From NCBI GenBank assembly GCA_945877525.1, contig CAMDVP010000074.1:1-11748 (forward strand): DNA of 11,748 nt, written 5' to 3'. This document shows, in pieces, positions 1 through 5,897 of the stretch. Each line of letters begins with the position of its first letter. Positions within the stretch are counted from its first letter, which is position 1. Made by a program: the position numbers and the translations under genes. Source of the DNA: an uncultured Clostridia bacterium (GTDB lineage Bacteria > Bacillota > Clostridia > Christensenellales > Aristaeellaceae). The notes below the pieces were generated by a model that did not search any database, was not told the origin of the DNA, and worked only from the letters and a program-made list of their open reading frames with translations.

Positions 1-123
1 GAGAAAGCCGAACGAGTCAGCCGAAACGAGCGGCCTTTGGACGCGACGATTGAGGCTGCGGACGCGCCCGCAGGCGCGAAACCTCTGCCTTCGGCAAAGC
101 AATCGTTTTAAGCGAGAACAGCA
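1..123. other. Gene-free left flank with nested inverted repeats
   Basis: No convincing reading frame lies here; this is the DNA downstream of the ydhW-like gene. It holds a near direct repeat (AGCCGAACGAG at 6-16 and AGCCGAAACGAG at 19-30). It also holds an outer inverted repeat (ACGATTG at 46-52 with CAATCGT at 100-106) enclosing two smaller hairpins, CGCGCC/GGCGCG at 63-78 and TGCC/GGCA at 86-96. On the plus strand the outer arm runs into TTTT, so a weak terminator for a gene to the left is possible. On the minus strand, which ydhW would use, no U-tract follows. It could equally be a dispersed intergenic repeat. Confidence 0.4.
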
Positions 124-936
124 TTAAAAGTCGGCTTCACCTGCTTCGCCGTCGTTGGCAAGGGCCTGCGCATATTTCTGAGACATGATCTGGTCGGAAT
201 ACATGTAGAGGATACCGTTGAAGGCGGTCACCGTCTTGATGTCCTGGGTGTCGGGCTGGCGGTGGATCATGTCCAGCGCGTGATCCAGCTGGGCCTTGGT
301 GTATTTGTAGGGGGAGCGCATGAAGTAGTACAGGGGGGTGGGAGAGGGGTAGGTCTTGCAGTTGAAGCGCACCATATGCGCGATGGTGCGGGTGAGATCC
401 TTCTCCTCCACCAGCATGGCGATCATGGCGTAGTTATTGGCCATGATCTCATTGGAATAGAAATACTCGTCCTTCTGCCCCTGAACGCTGACGATGTCAC
501 GGCAGGAGTCGGTTTCCTTCATGGCCTGCAGCAGGCTGTCCAGCTCGGGTTCCTCCTCGGCCAGGGGCTTGCAGGGGGTGAGCAGGGCTGCGCGGGCGCG
601 CTCGCGGATGAACTCGGCCAGCACCTCGCAGGGCTGCATTTCCGGCGGGGATTCGGGTTCGGGCTCCGGCTCGCTGGGAGGAAACGGATCGTCCACCTCG
701 GGCAGGGAGTCCATGTAATCGAACAGGTCGATCTTCCCCTCCGCTGCGTCAGGGGCGGGGGCTTCGCCCTCCATGACGCTCTGTGCCTTCCGGGCCATTT
801 CCGCCTTCTCGGCCTTGGGATTATCGTTGCGGTTCATGGCGGGGTCGTTCCGGTCGGAAAACTCATCGGTGATGTCCTCCGGCTTCAGCTCCACTTCCTT
901 GGAAAAGCCGGGCTTGCGTCTGCCAAAAAGCGCCAT
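124..936 (-). CDS. ydhW: YdhW-like accessory protein of an oxidoreductase operon
   Basis: This 270-residue soluble protein is last of three minus-strand genes whose order (ydhY, ydhV, ydhW) matches the E. coli ydhYVWXUT operon. The C-terminal half (about residues 155-255, with FYSNEIMANNYAMIAML, MVRFNCKTYP and TAFNGILYMYS) resembles the conserved part of E. coli YdhW as I remember it. The biochemical role of that family is unknown. The N-terminal 150 residues are charged and low in complexity, with a Pro/Glu-rich run at 83-99. No signal peptide or membrane segment is visible. I chose the ATG at 936 over the in-frame GTG at 945 because AGGGTGA ends five bases before the ATG and the GTG lies inside that ribosome binding site. 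At 270 residues it is longer than E. coli YdhW (about 215), mainly through the acidic N-terminus. The family call rests on remembered similarity plus gene order. Confidence 0.75.
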   Translation of the reverse strand: MALFGRRKPGFSKEVELKPEDITDEFSDRNDPAMNRNDNPKAEKAEMARKAQSVMEGEAPAPDAAEGKIDLFDYMDSLPEVDDPFPPSEPEPEPESPPEMQPCEVLAEFIRERARAALLTPCKPLAEEEPELDSLLQAMKETDSCRDIVSVQGQKDEYFYSNEIMANNYAMIAMLVEEKDLTRTIAHMVRFNCKTYPSPTPLYYFMRSPYKYTKAQLDHALDMIHRQPDTQDIKTVTAFNGILYMYSDQIMSQKYAQALANDGEAGEADF

Positions 937-964
937 TGCTCTCACCCTTTCTCATAAAGATGCA

Positions 965-988
965 GGAGGAACCGCTCAGGATTCCTCC
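965..988 (-). other. Intercistronic hairpin between ydhV and ydhW
   Basis: The 76-nt gap between the two genes contains GGAGGAA and TTCCTCC arms with a further CC/GG pair inside (one bulged base) around a five-base loop. No U-tract follows in the minus direction, so it is not a convincing terminator. It could set relative transcript stability or partially attenuate ydhW. One arm is itself Shine-Dalgarno-like, but it sits too far from the ydhW start to serve it. Confidence 0.4.
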
Positions 989-1012
989 CGCATATGGTCA
1001 TATTCAGATAGC

Positions 1013-3220
1013 TCAGATCAGGCCCAGAGCTTCCAGCTTGTCGGCGCAGTCGCCCAGGTCGAACTTCTCCAGGGTCGCGCGGGTGGGAATGCCGGTTTCC
1101 TTGTCCCAGCCCATGGCTTCATACCACATATCCAGCGCCTTGGCATAGTCCTCGCGATCCAGCTTGACGGTGCCTTCCTCAAAGGGCTTGAAGTCGGGAT
1201 CCTTGTCGAACACCCAGTCGCTGGGCTGGTCGTGATCCTGGCGCAGGTTGGCGCTGCCCAGATTCAGCTTGAAGGACACGGCGGTCATTACGCGCAGCAG
1301 CTGGGAGATGCGCTCGGAGTCGAACTCCAGATCCTCGCGGGTGTAATCCTCGCCCACCACGGCGCTCATGTATTTGGCGTCCAGGTCCAGGTCGCCCACA
1401 TAGTTGCGCTTCTTGGAGGTGGCGATGGTCATGGGGTACATCCAGTTGCACAGCGTGGCGGAATCGTGCCACTGCTTGCCGTTGAAGGCCCACTTGGTCA
1501 GCTTGATCTTGTTCTCGTTGATGGGGGTATAGGCCTTGGGACGATCCACGCAGCCCTCGCCGAAGAAGCCTTCCAGCACGGGCTTGATGATGGCGTCGAA
1601 GGGCGCGCCGGAGGAAACGAAGTTGATCAGGTGGTGGATCATGCAGTCGCGGTTGTACATCAGCGACAGGATGGTGCCGGTCTGCCAGCAGGACTCCGGG
1701 CCATGGTGGCGAGGATAGCCGTTGTGGCCGATGTTGAAGTTCTTGCCGTTGACGAAGTCGTAGAAGTTCACGCCGGCCGCGTTCTTGGCGGGATCGTCCA
1801 TGCCCCACTTTTCATACAGCAGATAGGTGCCCAGGCCCAGGTCGGAGAAGGTGCCTTCCTTCATGGCAATGCGGCGGTAGACCTCCACCAGCCAGCGGGG
1901 ATCGCCATTTTCCATCAGATCCCACGGGATGGCGTCCCACTCGGTCATGTCGGTGCCGCCCTTGGTGATCACGTCCTTGAGCACGCCGGTGGTGTAGGCC
2001 ATGTTGAAGTCCTCGTACAGGCTACCGTAGTTGCACCACACGCCGTAATCGTCCGCCGCGCGGGAGCCAGCGCCGCCCAGAATCATCTTCGCGTCGCCCT
2101 GATCCACAAAGTCGTGGGTGCTCTTCACCTTCTCGCCGGTGGCCGCGTCGATGTGATCGGGATACCAGTCGAGCATCTTGATGATGGGCATGCAGGTGTT
2201 GGACACATGGGTGGGCAGGTCGTAATCGGCCAGGGGATCCATGTCATACTCGGTGTAGCAGCGCACCGGGCAGGAGGAGCAGCCGCCCTGCTTCACGGTG
2301 TACTTCTCGGCCACCGCACCGAAGTCGAACACGCCCTTGTTGCAGCGCAGGGCCGCCACGTTGATCTGGCCGCTGGGCTGCTCGCCCATGTCGATGGGGC
2401 CGTTGGAGGCCTTGTCCCAGGTTACGCCGGGGCCGCCCTGCCAGCGGTTGGAGCTGGTGGCGGAATACTCGGCCCAGGACTGGGGGATGGTGGGCACGGT
2501 GTGGTTGTTGTTGCCGCCCACCAGATCCTTGATCATGTAGTTGGACAGCAGGCGAACCTCCATGGGCCGGGCGATCTTCACCGCGCCGGTGCCGCGGCAG
2601 ACCACGGCCTTGAGCATTTTGCTGCCAAGCACCGCGCCCACGCCGCCGCCGCCGGAATTGCCGAAGCTGGTCACCATGCAGCTCATGGGTACCAGGTTCT
2701 CACCGGCCTGGCCGATGGATATCACGTCAAACTCGGGGCCGTTTTCCTTAGCAAGGGTGGCGTTGGTATCGAAGGTACCCTTGCCCCACACATGGGAAGC
2801 GTCCTCGATGGACACCTTCTCGTCCTCAATCTTCAGGTAGACGGGCTTGTCGCTCTTGCCCTCGACGATGATCGCGTCATAGCCCGCATACTTGAGGGCG
2901 TGGGCAAAGTGGCCGCCCATATGCGCGTCCACGATGGAATTGCCCTTGCTCCAGCAGGAGAGGAAGGACACCGTCATGCGGCCGGAGCAGGGCACGCCCG
3001 AGGCCGTCAGCGGGCCGACGGAGAACACGGCCTTGGCCGCGTCGCCCAGGGGATCGGAATCCAGGGGCACCTCGTCCCAGATGATCTTATAGCCAATGCC
3101 CATGCCGCCGATGAAGGGCTTGTACTTGGGCAGCGTATCCTCGGTGGTGATGGCGCCGGTGGTCAGGTTGACGCGCAGCACAGAGCCGGCCCAGCCGTTG
3201 ATACCGTTCTTCACAGACAT
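1013..3220 (-). CDS. ydhV: Aldehyde:ferredoxin oxidoreductase-family catalytic subunit, YdhV type
   Basis: This 735-residue protein is a full-length member of the tungsten/molybdenum-pterin AOR family. The N-terminal AOR domain (about 10-210) begins with the typical GWAGSVLRVNLTTG and contains GGMGIGYKI and PCSGRMTVSF. The iron-sulfur ligands are visible as CxxCxxxC (C314, C317, C321) and a distal cysteine in DSATLC (C591). The C-terminus (MWYEAMGWD...PTRATLEKFDL) is the usual family ending. Family members oxidise aldehydes or related substrates with a bis-pyranopterin metal and one 4Fe-4S cluster; E. coli YdhV is reported to bind a bis-Mo-pterin. Its natural substrate is unknown, and so is this one's. 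AGGAGG lies nine bases before the ATG. It starts 42 nt after the ydhY stop, so the two are co-transcribed and YdhY is the likely electron-transfer partner. It has no export signal, so if exported it must travel with YdhY. Use of W or Mo cannot be decided from the sequence. Confidence 0.93.
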   Translation of the reverse strand: MSVKNGINGWAGSVLRVNLTTGAITTEDTLPKYKPFIGGMGIGYKIIWDEVPLDSDPLGDAAKAVFSVGPLTASGVPCSGRMTVSFLSCWSKGNSIVDAHMGGHFAHALKYAGYDAIIVEGKSDKPVYLKIEDEKVSIEDASHVWGKGTFDTNATLAKENGPEFDVISIGQAGENLVPMSCMVTSFGNSGGGGVGAVLGSKMLKAVVCRGTGAVKIARPMEVRLLSNYMIKDLVGGNNNHTVPTIPQSWAEYSATSSNRWQGGPGVTWDKASNGPIDMGEQPSGQINVAALRCNKGVFDFGAVAEKYTVKQGGCSSCPVRCYTEYDMDPLADYDLPTHVSNTCMPIIKMLDWYPDHIDAATGEKVKSTHDFVDQGDAKMILGGAGSRAADDYGVWCNYGSLYEDFNMAYTTGVLKDVITKGGTDMTEWDAIPWDLMENGDPRWLVEVYRRIAMKEGTFSDLGLGTYLLYEKWGMDDPAKNAAGVNFYDFVNGKNFNIGHNGYPRHHGPESCWQTGTILSLMYNRDCMIHHLINFVSSGAPFDAIIKPVLEGFFGEGCVDRPKAYTPINENKIKLTKWAFNGKQWHDSATLCNWMYPMTIATSKKRNYVGDLDLDAKYMSAVVGEDYTREDLEFDSERISQLLRVMTAVSFKLNLGSANLRQDHDQPSDWVFDKDPDFKPFEEGTVKLDREDYAKALDMWYEAMGWDKETGIPTRATLEKFDLGDCADKLEALGLI

Positions 3221-3262
3221 AATTTGATTCCTCCTTTGAATTACGTCAGAGCATCAGGTGCG

Positions 3263-3892
3263 TCAGATTTCCTGTGCGGCGGAAGACACCTTGTCCCACG
3301 GAATGATGGACAGCGCGCCGGAGGGGCAGCCCTCCACGCAGGCTCCGCACATCACGCACTTGGAGGATTTCCTTGTGACCGGGTTCACGGTGGGCATATG
3401 CCACGGGCAGGCCTGCGCGCAGGCGCCGCAGCCGACGCACTTGTCGGTGTCCACACGGCGGATGCCGTCGTCCCCGGCGTAGATGGCGCCCATGGGGCAG
3501 GCGTTGCCGCAGGCGGGATCCTCACACTGACGGCAGGTGTCCGGGAAGTAGGTCCAGTTGTTCTCGGTATACAGGCCGTTGCCGTTGCGGCTGGAGTACA
3601 GGTTGCGCGTCACTTTCACGCGGGAGATGTAGCTGGAGCAGCAGCCGTCGTTGGTCAGGGTGCAGTTGATCTCGCAGCGCTGGCAGCCCACGCAGCGGTC
3701 AGCGTTCACCACCAGCAGGCCCTGGGGAAACGCCCATACCCGAACCTTGTCCTCCGCCAGGGCGTCGGCGGTCACGCCCAGCGCAGAGAGCATCGCGCCG
3801 GACATGGCCACGCCGGCAAGGCTCTTGCCTGAGAGCTTGAGGAACTGGCGGCGCGTATAGTCCTTGTCAAGGAAACGCTTTTTGTCAGACAT
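3263..3892 (-). CDS. ydhY: Tat-targeted four-cluster 4Fe-4S electron-transfer protein, YdhY type
   Basis: The protein has 209 residues. The N-terminus carries a textbook twin-arginine signal, TRRQFLK at 13-19, then a moderately hydrophobic stretch (24-42) and a possible signal peptidase site after ALA (residue 46). The mature part has sixteen cysteines in four groups: C67/70/73/77, C120/123/128/132, C152/155/158/162 and C179/182/185/189. This is enough for four 4Fe-4S clusters, as in the DmsB/NrfC/HydN class. The ending KSSKCVMCGACVEGCPSGAL and overall length match E. coli YdhY more closely than YdhX. The role is inferred: relay of electrons between the AOR subunit next door and an acceptor outside this window. 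AGGAGGGG sits just before the ATG. It is first gene of its operon, under a sigma-A promoter and a leader terminator. It diverges from tatBAC and is the only obvious Tat substrate here. Confidence 0.93.
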   Translation of the reverse strand: MSDKKRFLDKDYTRRQFLKLSGKSLAGVAMSGAMLSALGVTADALAEDKVRVWAFPQGLLVVNADRCVGCQRCEINCTLTNDGCCSSYISRVKVTRNLYSSRNGNGLYTENNWTYFPDTCRQCEDPACGNACPMGAIYAGDDGIRRVDTDKCVGCGACAQACPWHMPTVNPVTRKSSKCVMCGACVEGCPSGALSIIPWDKVSSAAQEI

Positions 3893-3937
3893 GAAGACCC
3901 CTCCTTATCCTTATGTAACACGAATACGTGCGCCGGG

Positions 3938-4004
3938 AAAAAATGAAGAGTACCGCAACAAGGGGAAAACGACACGCGTCCGTTCCCTGCTGCAGTACTC
4001 CTTC
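3938..4004 (-). terminator. Intrinsic terminator inside the ydhY leader (attenuator)
   Basis: Read on the minus strand, the arm GAAGGAGUAC (4004-3995) pairs with GUACUCUUC (3953-3945) with one bulged G. The stem continues inward through GCAGCA/UGUUGC (one G-U pair) and GGGAA/UUCCC, for about 21 pairs in all. A single A and then six U follow (3944-3938). The hairpin ends about 45 nt before the ydhY ATG and downstream of the ydhY promoter. It therefore cannot end an upstream gene and most likely controls read-through into ydhY. Nothing equivalent is seen on the plus strand. Confidence 0.75.
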
Positions 4005-4080
4005 GCATAAGGCAGGCGCCGCAGTTGCCCACGACACCCATTGGCCGCATGAGCCCGGAGGGTTCTGGCGGCTTGGAGCA
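3996..4080 (-). promoter_or_regulatory. Candidate riboswitch aptamer in the ydhY leader
   Basis: Minus-strand RNA from 4080 to 3996 can close with UGCUCC (4080-4075) against GGAGUA (4001-3996, one G-U). Inside, GCCG-C-CAG (4072-4065) pairs with CUGCGGC (4024-4018), leaving one C bulged. ACCC (4063-4060) pairs with GGGU (4039-4036), and GGC (4055-4053) with GCC (4045-4043). The closing stem consumes the 5' arm of the leader terminator, so the two folds exclude each other. A GCGGCC-GAAA-GGCUGC hairpin with a GNRA loop lies just upstream (4114-4099), at or beside the predicted transcription start. The operon encodes a W/Mo-pterin enzyme, so a molybdenum- or tungsten-cofactor riboswitch is the leading hypothesis. 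I could not match a known aptamer consensus with certainty, and a protein-binding leader is the alternative. Confidence 0.45.
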
Positions 4081-4118
4081 TTTTCTTCATTGAATCCCGC
4101 AGCCTTTCGGCCGCCTCT

Positions 4119-4148
4119 ATTTTATTCCCACGCACCCTCCGGTGTCAA
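4119..4148 (-). promoter_or_regulatory. Sigma-A promoter of the ydhYVW operon
   Basis: On the minus strand a perfect -35 TTGACA (4148-4143) is separated by 18 bp from TAAAAT (4124-4119), one mismatch from consensus. Transcription should begin near 4112, giving a 5' untranslated leader of about 220 nt before ydhY. The -35 box is 34 bp from that of the divergent tat promoter, so a regulator bound between them could affect both. I see no FNR-type TTGAT-N4-ATCAA site, although the E. coli ydh operon is FNR-controlled. Confidence 0.75.
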
Positions 4149-4182
4149 GAATTTTTTTGCCGGATGGCGAAAAATGTTGGCC

Positions 4183-4211
4183 TTTACATTCGCGCCGCCT
4201 TCGCTTATAAT
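4183..4211 (+). promoter_or_regulatory. Sigma-A promoter of the tatBAC genes
   Basis: TTTACA (4183-4188) and a perfect TATAAT (4206-4211) are separated by exactly 17 bp. The predicted start near 4218 leaves a short leader of about 25 nt before the TTG start of the TatB-like gene. The box strength suggests constitutive expression unless something binds the shared divergent region. Confidence 0.8.
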
Positions 4212-4242
4212 AAGGGCGATTCAGTCAGAGGGGGGGAAGCGT

Positions 4243-4584
4243 TTGTTCAATATCGGCGCATCTGAACTGATCCTGCTCCTTTTGATTGCCTTTATCGTGG
4301 TCGGGCCGAAGGATCTGCCCAAGGTGGCCCGGTCGCTGGGAAAAGCGGTTCGATCCATTCGCGGCATGGTGGCCGAGGTCAAGCGCGAGGCCGGGCTGGA
4401 CGAGCTGGAGGGCGAGATGAAGGACGTGCAGCACGAGGTGCAAAGCACCCTCAAGGGCGCGGATGTGCGCTCTGACCTGCGCAAGGCCGAACGGGAAATC
4501 GACCGGGAGGTTTCCTCTGTCAAAAAGGAACTGAACTTCAAGGACTTCAAGAATACGCATCAGGCGGGAGGTAAAAAGCAATGA
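4243..4584 (+). CDS. tatB: TatB-like Sec-independent translocase subunit
   Basis: This 113-residue TatA/B-family protein has a short N-terminal membrane helix (about 7-20), a Gly-Pro hinge (21-22), an amphipathic helix (24-45) and a long charged, probably coiled tail to residue 105. The opening MFNIGASEL and the GPKDLP hinge resemble TatB rather than TatA. TatB docks with TatC to receive twin-arginine signals. I chose TTG at 4243 because AGAGGGGGG lies about six bases upstream and the protein then begins exactly where the family does. The longer upstream frame runs through the promoter and is not credible. Its stop overlaps the tatA start (ATGA), implying translational coupling. Many Bacillota have only TatA and TatC, so a separate TatB-like subunit is notable. 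It could be a second TatA with mixed function. Confidence 0.85.
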   Translation: MFNIGASELILLLLIAFIVVGPKDLPKVARSLGKAVRSIRGMVAEVKREAGLDELEGEMKDVQHEVQSTLKGADVRSDLRKAEREIDREVSSVKKELNFKDFKNTHQAGGKKQ

Positions 4585-4781
4585 GACTGGGAACGATGGA
4601 AATTCTGCTGATTGTGGTGCTGGCGCTGGTGGTCTTTGGCGGCAGCAAGATCGCCGGGGTGGGCAAGGCCCTGGGCCAGAGCATCCGCGAGTTCAAGAAG
4701 GAAGTCAAGGATGACGACGAGAAGAAGGCCGGCGAGGCGGAGAACGCTGAGAAGGCCGACGGAGACGCCAAGAAGGAATAA
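4581..4781 (+). CDS. tatA: Twin-arginine translocase pore subunit TatA
   Basis: This 66-residue protein has one N-terminal membrane helix (about 6-19), the Phe-Gly hinge of TatA (FGGSKI, 19-24) and an amphipathic helix with the family signature LGQSIREFKKEVKDD (31-45). A very acidic/basic 20-residue tail follows. TatA oligomerises to let folded proteins cross the membrane once TatB/TatC have bound a twin-arginine signal. Its ATG overlaps the stop of the TatB-like gene by four bases, and GGGAGG lies nine bases upstream. An internal ATG at codon 6 is unlikely because it would remove the conserved LGTMEI beginning. A 72-nt gap with its own strong ribosome binding site separates it from tatC. Confidence 0.93.
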   Translation: MRLGTMEILLIVVLALVVFGGSKIAGVGKALGQSIREFKKEVKDDDEKKAGEAENAEKADGDAKKE

Positions 4782-4853
4782 CCCTTCATACGCGCTGCGG
4801 CATGCAGCCATTCAGGGTCGCAAGGGCCTCTGAGGGAGGAGGTGTGGTTTGCC

Positions 4854-5636
4854 ATGGGCTTCTTTGGGAAAAAGAAGCAGGAGGACGGACAGACGCATGA
4901 CGATCAGGTAAAATCGTCCACGCAGCCACTGATCAGCCATCTGATGGCGCTGCGCAAACTGCTGGTGGCCTGTGCGATTGCAATACTGGCAGGCTTTGTT
5001 GTATCATTTTATCTGCTGTGCAACCCGCTGATGGATTTCATCACCGCACCCATCTCATCCAGGGGCATTACCCTCATCTATACCGCCGTCAGCGAAGCCA
5101 TGACCACCAAGCTGAAGGTGTCCCTCATCAGCGGCATTGTGGTGGTCAGCCCGTTCATCTTCTATCAGATATGGTCGTTCATCAAGCCCGCCCTGTATGA
5201 GAACGAGATCCGCACGTTTCGAGTGTTGTTCTTTCTGGGGCTGTTCATGTTCCTGCTGGGCGTGGTGTTCTGCTATCGGTATGTGTATGAACTGGCGCTG
5301 AACTTCTTTATCATCGCAGGGGAGGATCTGGCCACGCCCATGCTGTCCATCGACAAGTATGTGGGCTTCCTGTTCTCCTTTGTGCTGCCCTTCGGCGTGG
5401 TGTTTGAACTGCCCATCGCCGTGTATATGGGCACGCGCATGGGATGGGTGGATTATGCCAGGCTGAGCCACTATCGCAAGTATGTGTTCTTCGGCATCTT
5501 CGTGCTGGCTGCCATTCTCACCCCGCCGGACGTGGTGTCGCAGATTATGCTGGGTGTGCCGATCTACATCCTCTATGAGGTGGGCGTGCTGGTATCCCGC
5601 TTCACCAAAAACCGCCGTGAGGCGGTGGATGCCTGA
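4854..5636 (+). CDS. tatC: Twin-arginine translocase receptor subunit TatC
   Basis: TatC is the six-helix membrane receptor for twin-arginine signal peptides. This 260-residue protein shows the family landmarks: QPLISHL near the N-terminus, FITAPI (62-67), FIFYQIWSFIKPALYENE (101-118), VFELP (183-187) and LTPPDVVSQ (222-230). E118 corresponds to E. coli E103, E185 to E170 and D226 to D211. The usual HLxELRxRL reads HLMALRKLL (29-37), so the glutamate equivalent to E. coli E15, part of the signal-peptide site, is alanine (A32). AGGAGG at 4837-4842 lies 11 bases before the chosen ATG. An in-frame GTG at 4842 overlaps this site and is less likely. It closes the tatBAC set and is followed by hairpins. 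Identity is secure; the effect of A32 is unknown. Confidence 0.95.
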   Translation: MGFFGKKKQEDGQTHDDQVKSSTQPLISHLMALRKLLVACAIAILAGFVVSFYLLCNPLMDFITAPISSRGITLIYTAVSEAMTTKLKVSLISGIVVVSPFIFYQIWSFIKPALYENEIRTFRVLFFLGLFMFLLGVVFCYRYVYELALNFFIIAGEDLATPMLSIDKYVGFLFSFVLPFGVVFELPIAVYMGTRMGWVDYARLSHYRKYVFFGIFVLAAILTPPDVVSQIMLGVPIYILYEVGVLVSRFTKNRREAVDA

Positions 5637-5650
5637 CGGGTGCAGCGGAG

Positions 5651-5671
5651 CGCGGAAAGGCCCCTTCCGCG
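5651..5671 (+). other. Hairpin shortly after tatC
   Basis: CGCGGAA (5651-5657) and TTCCGCG (5665-5671) form a perfect 7-bp stem 15 nt after the tatC stop. No U-tract follows, so it may protect the 3' end of the tat transcript rather than terminate it. Confidence 0.4.
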
Positions 5672-5719
5672 GATGGCGCAGGCAGACAAGAAGACAGCTG
5701 TTTCAAGCGGCTATGTCCT

Positions 5720-5758
5720 GGAAAAAAGCTTCCGGGCGCATGGCCGCTTTTCCTTTTT
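5720..5758 (+). terminator. Probable intrinsic terminator of the tat genes
   Basis: GGAAAA...GC (5720-5729) pairs with GCTTTTCC (5746-5753), with two unpaired A residues on the left arm, around a GC-rich loop that can fold further. TTTTT follows at 5754-5758. It lies 84 nt after tatC and before the galactosidase promoter, so it separates the two loci. The remaining bases of the gap, 5759-5819, show nothing I can name. Confidence 0.55.
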
Positions 5759-5837
5759 GACGCGGGTACCAAAAATTCTGCTGCAGATGCGGCGCATCGT
5801 GCAGGAAATCAGCGCAAGCTGACGAAATGGATTGAAA

Positions 5838-5857
5838 GATCCTATCTTATAATAACC
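5838..5857 (+). promoter_or_regulatory. Promoter region of the first GH36 gene, with the shared element
   Basis: A perfect -10 TATAAT (5848-5853) has no recognisable -35 at 16-18 bp (AAATGG at 5825-5830), which suggests an activator-dependent promoter. The -10 lies within an element reading GATCCTAT followed by CTTATAATAACC. It recurs upstream of the second GH36 gene at 9302-9322 with one inserted base and two substitutions. Expected transcription start is near 5860, giving a leader of about 38 nt before the ATG at 5898. Confidence 0.6.
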
Positions 5858-5897
5858 CAGACGTTTTCCCACGATATCAAATTTTGAGGTGAGAAGC

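Noticed and set aside
773..3832. A plus-strand open frame of 1019 codons opposite the ydh operon
   Set aside because: It is antisense to three well-recognised genes. Its product is a Gly/Ala/His/Val-rich string typical of the reverse frame of GC-rich coding DNA, with no domain and no ribosome binding site.
3906..3960. A ydhY promoter downstream of the leader terminator
   Set aside because: Candidate boxes there (for example TACATA with TTCCCG) are poor, while a near-consensus promoter exists at 4119-4148.
4018..4040. Resemblance of the leader core to THF or ZTP riboswitch fragments
   Set aside because: Only short strings look alike; the defining conserved segments of those families are absent, and the downstream genes do not fit folate or purine control.
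3928..4242. Upstream extension of the TatB-like reading frame
   Set aside because: It would run through both divergent promoters and the leader terminator. The TTG at 4243 has a good ribosome binding site and gives the family N-terminus.
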